DNA of 64,000 nucleotides, from the NCBI GenBank assembly GCA_029863305.1, contig JAOTVR010000005.1, forward strand, positions 1 to 64,000. Direction: 5' to 3'. Positions 59,731 to 64,000 of this stretch are shown here, piece after piece. Numbering within the stretch: position 1 is the stretch's first letter; each line of letters opens with the position of its first letter. The notes beneath the pieces are model-generated. The model ran no database searches and was not told where the DNA came from. It saw only the letters and a list, made by a program, of their open reading frames with translations. A program made the translations under genes and the position numbers. This DNA is from Gammaproteobacteria bacterium (lineage in GTDB: Bacteria; Pseudomonadota; Gammaproteobacteria; Steroidobacterales; Woeseiaceae).

Positions 59731-61715
59731 GCAACCACCTGCATCGCTTCCTCGACATCAACTTCCAGCGGTAGCGAGATCACAAAAGTGGTGCCCTCTC
59801 CTTCAGTTGTCTCAAACCTCAGATCGCCCTTGTGTCCACTGACAATAGTCTTGTACGCCATTGTCAATCCCTGCCCGGTCCCCTTACCCACCTCCTTGGT
59901 CGTGAAGAACGGATCAAAAACGCGATCTCTGATGTGCTTCGGTATGCCGCCGCCGGTATCCGTTATTCGAATCTCGGCAAAGTCTGGCGTGCAAGCGGTG
60001 CTGACGGCAATCGTGCCCTTGGCATCGGATCCATCTTCCAGGACATCGGCGATCGCATGTGCCGCGTTCACGATCAGGTTCAGGACGACCTGGCTGATCT
60101 CCTGCGGCATGCAGGAAACGGCCGGCATATTCTCATCGAAATCGGTTCGGACCTCGGCGACATACTTCCACTCGTTCGACGCCACTGTGATCGTGCTCTG
60201 CACAGTCTTGTTGATGTCGACCAGCTCCTGGTTCTTGCCACCGGGGTGCGAGAATTCCTTCATTGCGCGGACGATATTCGTGATGTGCGTTATGCCCTCC
60301 AGCGACTGATCTATGGCCGCTGGCACTTCCTCGGCGAGGTATTCGGGATCCACTGCCTGGATCAAATCGCCCGCTTCCTGAATCAGTTCAGGCGTTAGTG
60401 TGTTGTCACGAGCCGCTGCGTGCAGTCGTTGAAATACGCTGATGAGATCAATGACCTCGACCATCGTTTCCTTGATGAAGCGCGTATTGTCCCCAACGTA
60501 TTGCGCCGGCGTATTGATCTCATGCGCAATTCCAGCAGCCAGCTGTCCTATCGACTCGAGCTTTTGTGCCTGCATAAGCTGATCTTCGAGTGTCTTTCTT
60601 TGTGTGATGTCCGACACGATCGCCAGGGCAACGGGTCGATCAAGAATATTTGACAGCTGTAAATTAATTTCCACCGGATACGTTGAGCCGTCTGCGCGTC
60701 GGTGAACGGACTCATATACAACGAGTTTCCGGTGGCTTTCCGCAAGATCCATTAGCCGGTCGCAGAGCTGCTCCTCGGTGAGTTCCGGGGTGATATCTAT
60801 CGGTGACATCTCTTTCAGTTCGTCGCGCCCGTAGCCAAGATGCTCACACGCACCCTTGTTCACATTGATTATGCGTAGCGTGGGAATATCGATGACAAAC
60901 ATTTCGTTGAGTGATTCATCGAGTAATTCGCTTAGCTGGGAAGCGTGCTTCTTCGCCTCCAGGCTGAGTGTGTGCTCGGCCGCGATGCGCACATCGAAAA
61001 ATATTGTCAGGTGTGTAACGCCGAGTATGAGCAACGCTGCGAGCGCCAGCTCCATAGCCATCGATGGATTACTCACCGGCTGGCTTAGCAGATGGGCACT
61101 GTCCAACGGTTCGTAGCTGACTGCGGCCATGCCGGTGTAGTGCATCCCGCAGATCGCCAGTCCCATGGTCAACGCTGCGGCCAGTTTGAGCCGCGTTGGG
61201 TTTCTGGCACTCGATGTATTCTGCACCAGTGTAAAAATGATCCAGATTGCCGCCGTTGCCGCCACTACGGCGATGACTACCGAGATAGCCAGGATCGTCG
61301 GATCGTAGACCATCTTCGCTTCCATGCGCATGGCCGCCATCCCCGTGTAATGCATGGTAGCGATGCCGCCGCCCAGCAAGACGCCGCTAAGGCCGATCTT
61401 CATGAAGCTCGTTGTTTTTCGAGAGGCAACCCAGATGGCAAATGCCGAGGCGATGATCCCGACAAGAAGTGAGAGCATTGTGATCGAAATATCGTACGTG
61501 TACGACATGCGCATTTCGAAAGCCAGCATGCCAACAAAATGCATGGTCCAGATGCCAATACCCATCGAGACACTGCCCGCAGCCAGCCAGAACAGCGCAG
61601 CCTTACTACTGTGCCTCGCGACACGAGCTGACAATTCAAGCGCTGTATAAGAAGCGATTACCGCGACCATAAAGGACACGGCAACCAGTGTGGGATTGTA
61701 CGTTCCGGTCATCAT
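59727..61715 (-). CDS. MHYT-PAS sensor histidine kinase
   Basis: A 662-residue inner-membrane kinase. The N-terminal MHYT sensor has seven hydrophobic segments with MHFVGMLAF, MHYTGMAAM and MHYTGMAAV, proposed to bind a metal and sense a diatomic gas or redox change. Then a PAS domain (LSELLDESLNEMFVID, VHRRADGSTYPVEI), a short coiled coil, the phospho-acceptor His in GIAHEINTPAQYV, and the ATPase domain (VVLNLIVNAAHAI N-box, ITDTGGGIP G1, FFTTKEVGKGTGQGL G2). It should phosphorylate the two receiver proteins encoded downstream by 4-bp and 8-bp overlaps. The control region 61716-61947 precedes it. Confidence 0.94.
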   Translation of the reverse strand: MMTGTYNPTLVAVSFMVAVIASYTALELSARVARHSSKAALFWLAAGSVSMGIGIWTMHFVGMLAFEMRMSYTYDISITMLSLLVGIIASAFAIWVASRKTTSFMKIGLSGVLLGGGIATMHYTGMAAMRMEAKMVYDPTILAISVVIAVVAATAAIWIIFTLVQNTSSARNPTRLKLAAALTMGLAICGMHYTGMAAVSYEPLDSAHLLSQPVSNPSMAMELALAALLILGVTHLTIFFDVRIAAEHTLSLEAKKHASQLSELLDESLNEMFVIDIPTLRIINVNKGACEHLGYGRDELKEMSPIDITPELTEEQLCDRLMDLAESHRKLVVYESVHRRADGSTYPVEINLQLSNILDRPVALAIVSDITQRKTLEDQLMQAQKLESIGQLAAGIAHEINTPAQYVGDNTRFIKETMVEVIDLISVFQRLHAAARDNTLTPELIQEAGDLIQAVDPEYLAEEVPAAIDQSLEGITHITNIVRAMKEFSHPGGKNQELVDINKTVQSTITVASNEWKYVAEVRTDFDENMPAVSCMPQEISQVVLNLIVNAAHAIADVLEDGSDAKGTIAVSTACTPDFAEIRITDTGGGIPKHIRDRVFDPFFTTKEVGKGTGQGLTMAYKTIVSGHKGDLRFETTEGEGTTFVISLPLEVDVEEAMQVVA

Positions 61716-61781
61716 CTGGCAGCCTCACAATCAGATTCCGCGAACAACCGTTGCGACACTGACTATCAGGATCATTCGTAA

Positions 61782-61900
61782 AACACAGAACAAGCTGCGA
61801 TGAGAGCAATCAACGGCTGGGGGGTTCTCTGTGTTCGGTTATCGGCCAAAATCAAGCGTTCTTGAGTCCTAAACGAACAAATGTCGAATTCGCGCTTGAT
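61782..61900. promoter_or_regulatory. Two spaced inverted repeats upstream of the MHYT kinase gene
   Basis: First pair: AACACAGA (61782-61789) and TCTGTGTT (61828-61835). Second pair: ATCAAGCG (61851-61858) and CGCTTGAT (61893-61900). Both have perfect 8-bp arms with spacers of 38 and 34 bp in the 232-bp gap between the DapA-family gene and the kinase operon. They could be leader structures or paired binding sites. Confidence 0.3.
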
Positions 61901-61947
61901 GAGCTATGAGTGTCGGCCGCTAATCCTCTTGTTCGGCGAAGCCAGGG

Positions 61948-62889
61948 TCAGGACCCGGACCATGACTTCCACCAATTTCGGAAGCGTCGCCATTCGACCT
62001 CGACGTGGTCGCGCTGCGACTGGTCGAGCCTGTCGCCGCTGTTGATATGATGCTCGTACTCCGGGTTGCCTTCCAGCACCATCAGGTACTTGTAGTAAAG
62101 AACGAGGTCCGGCCCCTCGTCGAACTTTGAAAGTACGGCAAGCGCCTGATCAAGCTCGTTGGCAAGTTGCAACGCCGCGGCATCTCCTTTCGCTGCCTGC
62201 AGGCTCAGATCGATCAGCCGCAGTACTTGATTGGGTAAAGCGTTTCCGACCCCTGTAATCGCACCCTTCGCACCACAATGAACGAAACCGTGAACAACCT
62301 GCGTATCGACACCAACCATGAGTGTCAATTCGCTATTGTTGTTTGTAATATTTTCGGCGGCATAACTGAGGCCGGCGGCACCGCCAAACTCTTTAAACCC
62401 GACCAGGTTGGGATGCTCGTTTCTCAATTCGAAAAACAGATCCGCCTTTGTTTCAAAGCCGTAATACGGGCTGTTGTAGATAACGGCAGGCAGATTATCC
62501 GCCGCCTTAAGCACGGCTTTGAAGTGCATCCTTTGGGCGGGCAGCGACGTACTTCTGGACAGCACCCGAGGTATGACCATCAATCCGTCGGCGCCGCAGT
62601 CCCTCGCATGTTCCGCCAGCCGCACGGCCCGGGCGGTATTCTGAGCGCCGGTACCGACAATGACAGGAACTCGCGCCTGAACGAGAGCTTCGACACCCGT
62701 CCTGCGCTGAGCGTCGCTGAGTAGTGGCCAATCGCCCATCGATCCACAATAGACGACGGCCCGCATACCAACGTTGATCAGCTCTGAAGCCTTGGCAGCC
62801 AGGGCGTCGAAGTCGGGCTTTCCCGCGGCATCGCATGGCGTCATCAGTGCGGGTATACAACCGGAAAAAACAGTCTGGCCGGATAGCAT
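61948..62889 (-). CDS. DapA-family lyase/aldolase (dihydrodipicolinate synthase superfamily)
   Basis: A 313-residue cytoplasmic TIM-barrel enzyme. The substrate loop reads CGSMGDWPLLS, where family members have GTTGE, so its carboxylate-binding residues differ from true DapA. The catalytic Tyr lies in IYNSPYYG and the Schiff-base Lys in VGFKEFGG. An extended C-terminus (EVEWRRFRNWWKSW) is present. It should catalyse a pyruvate-related aldol cleavage or a deamination/decarboxylation such as that of 1-pyrroline-4-hydroxy-2-carboxylate, but the reaction cannot be fixed from sequence. It starts 3 bp after the S9 peptidase gene, suggesting a peptide or amino acid (for example hydroxyproline) degradation operon that continues beyond the window. 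Confidence 0.86.
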   Translation of the reverse strand: MLSGQTVFSGCIPALMTPCDAAGKPDFDALAAKASELINVGMRAVVYCGSMGDWPLLSDAQRRTGVEALVQARVPVIVGTGAQNTARAVRLAEHARDCGADGLMVIPRVLSRSTSLPAQRMHFKAVLKAADNLPAVIYNSPYYGFETKADLFFELRNEHPNLVGFKEFGGAAGLSYAAENITNNNSELTLMVGVDTQVVHGFVHCGAKGAITGVGNALPNQVLRLIDLSLQAAKGDAAALQLANELDQALAVLSKFDEGPDLVLYYKYLMVLEGNPEYEHHINSGDRLDQSQRDHVEVEWRRFRNWWKSWSGS

Positions 62890-62892
62890 GGT

Positions 62893-64000
62893 CTAAGGCT
62901 CGGAGGCTGCGCGCAGCGGCAGCTTTTCGTGCAGAAAATCGGTCATGAGCCCGTAAAGATGGCGCTTGGTGTTCGGTTTTTCGTCGATTGAGTGACTGCG
63001 ATCCGGATAAGGCATGAAAGAAAATGTCTTATTGAGTTCTATGAGTTTGTCGACCAGTTGTTCGGCGCTCTGATAGTGAACGTTGTCGTCGGCGGTACCG
63101 TGGATGAGCAGCAGATCACCCTCGAGACCTTCGGCATGCGTTATTGGCGATCCCAATCGATAGCCCTCTTCATTGTCATCGGGCAGACCCATGAACCGCT
63201 CCTGGTAAATCGTATCGTACAGCCGCTGATCACTGACAAAAGCGATCGCAATTCCTGTGCGATAGATGTCCGGATAGCGAAACATCAGGTTCAATGTCAT
63301 CTGGCCACCGCCACTCCAGCCCCAACTGCCAACGCGTTCCCCGTCCAGGTAGGCCCGCTCGGATAGCAACGCCCTGACTGCCGCGACCTGGTCGGCGGGC
63401 GACTGAATTCCGATCTGTCTGTAGATCGACTTTCTCCAGGCACGCCCCCGCGGCGCCGGCGTGCCCCGGCTGTCGACACTGGCAACGATAAAGCCTTGCT
63501 GCGTCAGCATCAGGTGCCAGAGATGGCGATCCGTGCGCCACTTCTTTGTCACTGTCTGGGCCGCCGGTTCGCCGTACACGAACACGAGCAACGGGTACTT
63601 TTTCTGCGGATCGAATTCCGGCGGTTTCATCATCCAGCCGTCCAGCTCGACCCCACCGCCGATTCCGATTTTGAAAAACTCTGTCTCTCCTCTGGGCGTG
63701 GCTTGTAACAGGCTTTCCACATTCCGATTGTCGACAATCACCCGGCGCGACGCATGATCCGGCAACGAAATCAAATCAACGGCTGGCGGCTTGTCCAGTG
63801 TCGAGAAAGTATGAAACGCCCATTTCGAATTTGGTGAGATCTCGTATTCGTGAAATCCGGAATCACCAAGAGGCGTTAGTCGCTCTACGCGAGGTTCGTC
63901 GAGCAGCGGCGACCTGAACAAATATCGGGCCGCATTATCGTCAGGTGAAGCGATGTAGTACACCCAGCCACTATGCGTATCGATATGCTCGACGCTAATA
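62893..64000 (-). CDS. S9 prolyl oligopeptidase-family peptidase (DPP4-like, N-terminus outside window)
   Basis: The frame stays open to the window edge (upstream residues read DTHSGWVYYIASP), so the start lies beyond base 64000. Visible are the end of a DPP4-type beta-propeller and the complete alpha/beta hydrolase domain. The catalytic Ser is in GWGWSGGGQMTLN, Asp in HGTADDNVHYQSAEQL, and His in YPDRSHSID. Surrounding features such as VYGEPAAQTVTKKW and DSRGTPAPRGRAWRKSIY fit the DPP4/S9B branch. It should remove dipeptides or cleave after Pro in the periplasm or outside the cell, though the signal sequence is off the edge. Its product may feed the DapA-family enzyme encoded 3 bp downstream. 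Confidence 0.9.
   Translation of the reverse strand, partial: ISVEHIDTHSGWVYYIASPDDNAARYLFRSPLLDEPRVERLTPLGDSGFHEYEISPNSKWAFHTFSTLDKPPAVDLISLPDHASRRVIVDNRNVESLLQATPRGETEFFKIGIGGGVELDGWMMKPPEFDPQKKYPLLVFVYGEPAAQTVTKKWRTDRHLWHLMLTQQGFIVASVDSRGTPAPRGRAWRKSIYRQIGIQSPADQVAAVRALLSERAYLDGERVGSWGWSGGGQMTLNLMFRYPDIYRTGIAIAFVSDQRLYDTIYQERFMGLPDDNEEGYRLGSPITHAEGLEGDLLLIHGTADDNVHYQSAEQLVDKLIELNKTFSFMPYPDRSHSIDEKPNTKRHLYGLMTDFLHEKLPLRAASEP

Noticed and set aside
58804-60309. 501-codon plus-strand frame opposite the kinase and HDOD genes
   Set aside because: Shadow frame; the minus strand has complete receiver, HDOD and kinase motifs.
1-64000. CRISPR arrays, insertion sequences, tRNA or rRNA genes
   Set aside because: No regularly spaced direct repeats, transposase motifs or RNA gene signatures were seen on reading the intergenic regions.

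Overview
The window is a stretch of bacterial chromosome, gene-dense, with mostly co-directional operons and many 1, 4 or 8 bp gene overlaps. Lipoprotein and Tat signals, outer-membrane barrels, TRAP and tripartite tricarboxylate transporters, TolQ/TolR-type motors and an SspA-like GST point to a Gram-negative proteobacterium, most likely an environmental (perhaps marine) gammaproteobacterium. That placement is inference: there is no rRNA or other phylogenetic marker here. I see no tRNA, IS element, phage or CRISPR.

Region 1 (1-28.7 kb) is catabolic and transport territory. It opens with a cut-off GST, a glutathionyl-hydroquinone reductase and a two-gene tripartite tricarboxylate transporter (TctC plus a TctA::TctB fusion). 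A four-gene minus-strand operon follows: LVIVD protein, CBM9/DUF5916 outer-membrane protein, GST, and a cytochrome c/FG-GAP fusion. Next comes a minus-strand block of a molybdenum hydroxylase pair, a beta-hydroxyacid dehydrogenase, a crotonase that keeps all five 6-oxocamphor hydrolase active-site residues, and a ThDP enzyme. Divergent from it are a Tat-exported FAD oxidoreductase and a coupled pentaheme cytochrome. A minus-strand operon then carries an M24-fold enzyme, a TRAP transporter (dctP-dctQ-dctM), a GST and a LacI-type regulator. Divergent from that are a second beta-hydroxyacid dehydrogenase, a zinc-ribbon-less FmdB-like protein and a secreted alpha/beta hydrolase. Three near-identical 14-bp palindromes (TGCAwACGwkTGCA) lie upstream of the LVIVD operon and between the M24/TRAP operon and its divergent neighbour. 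They are probably the LacI operators and would tie these units into one regulon.

Region 2 (28.7-50.7 kb) is a 22-kb run of minus-strand cell-envelope genes. In transcription order it holds a small coiled-coil secreted protein, a TPR/coiled-coil protein, a 1036-residue TPR lipoprotein, a small TPR lipoprotein and a small secreted protein. Then come a TolQ/ExbB channel, two TolR/ExbD proteins and an AgmX/PglI-domain TonB-like protein. It ends with two giant proteins that overlap by 4 bp: a 2215-residue DUF11/SdrD-like repeat protein and a 1705-residue protein with three OmpA-like domains and a large beta-barrel. The architecture parallels the Myxococcus Agl-Glt gliding and Nfs spore-coat machines. 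This is my candidate for an undescribed system.

Region 3 (50.8-64 kb) holds a membrane-anchored winged-helix-like protein divergent from the envelope cluster, a small secreted protein, a 5'-nucleotidase-family lipoprotein, a small membrane protein, a Na/Pi cotransporter with a universal stress protein, and an SspA-like GST. It ends with a three-gene phosphorelay operon (MHYT-PAS histidine kinase, HDOD response regulator, degenerate HD-GYP response regulator), a DapA-family lyase and a cut-off S9 prolyl oligopeptidase-family protein.
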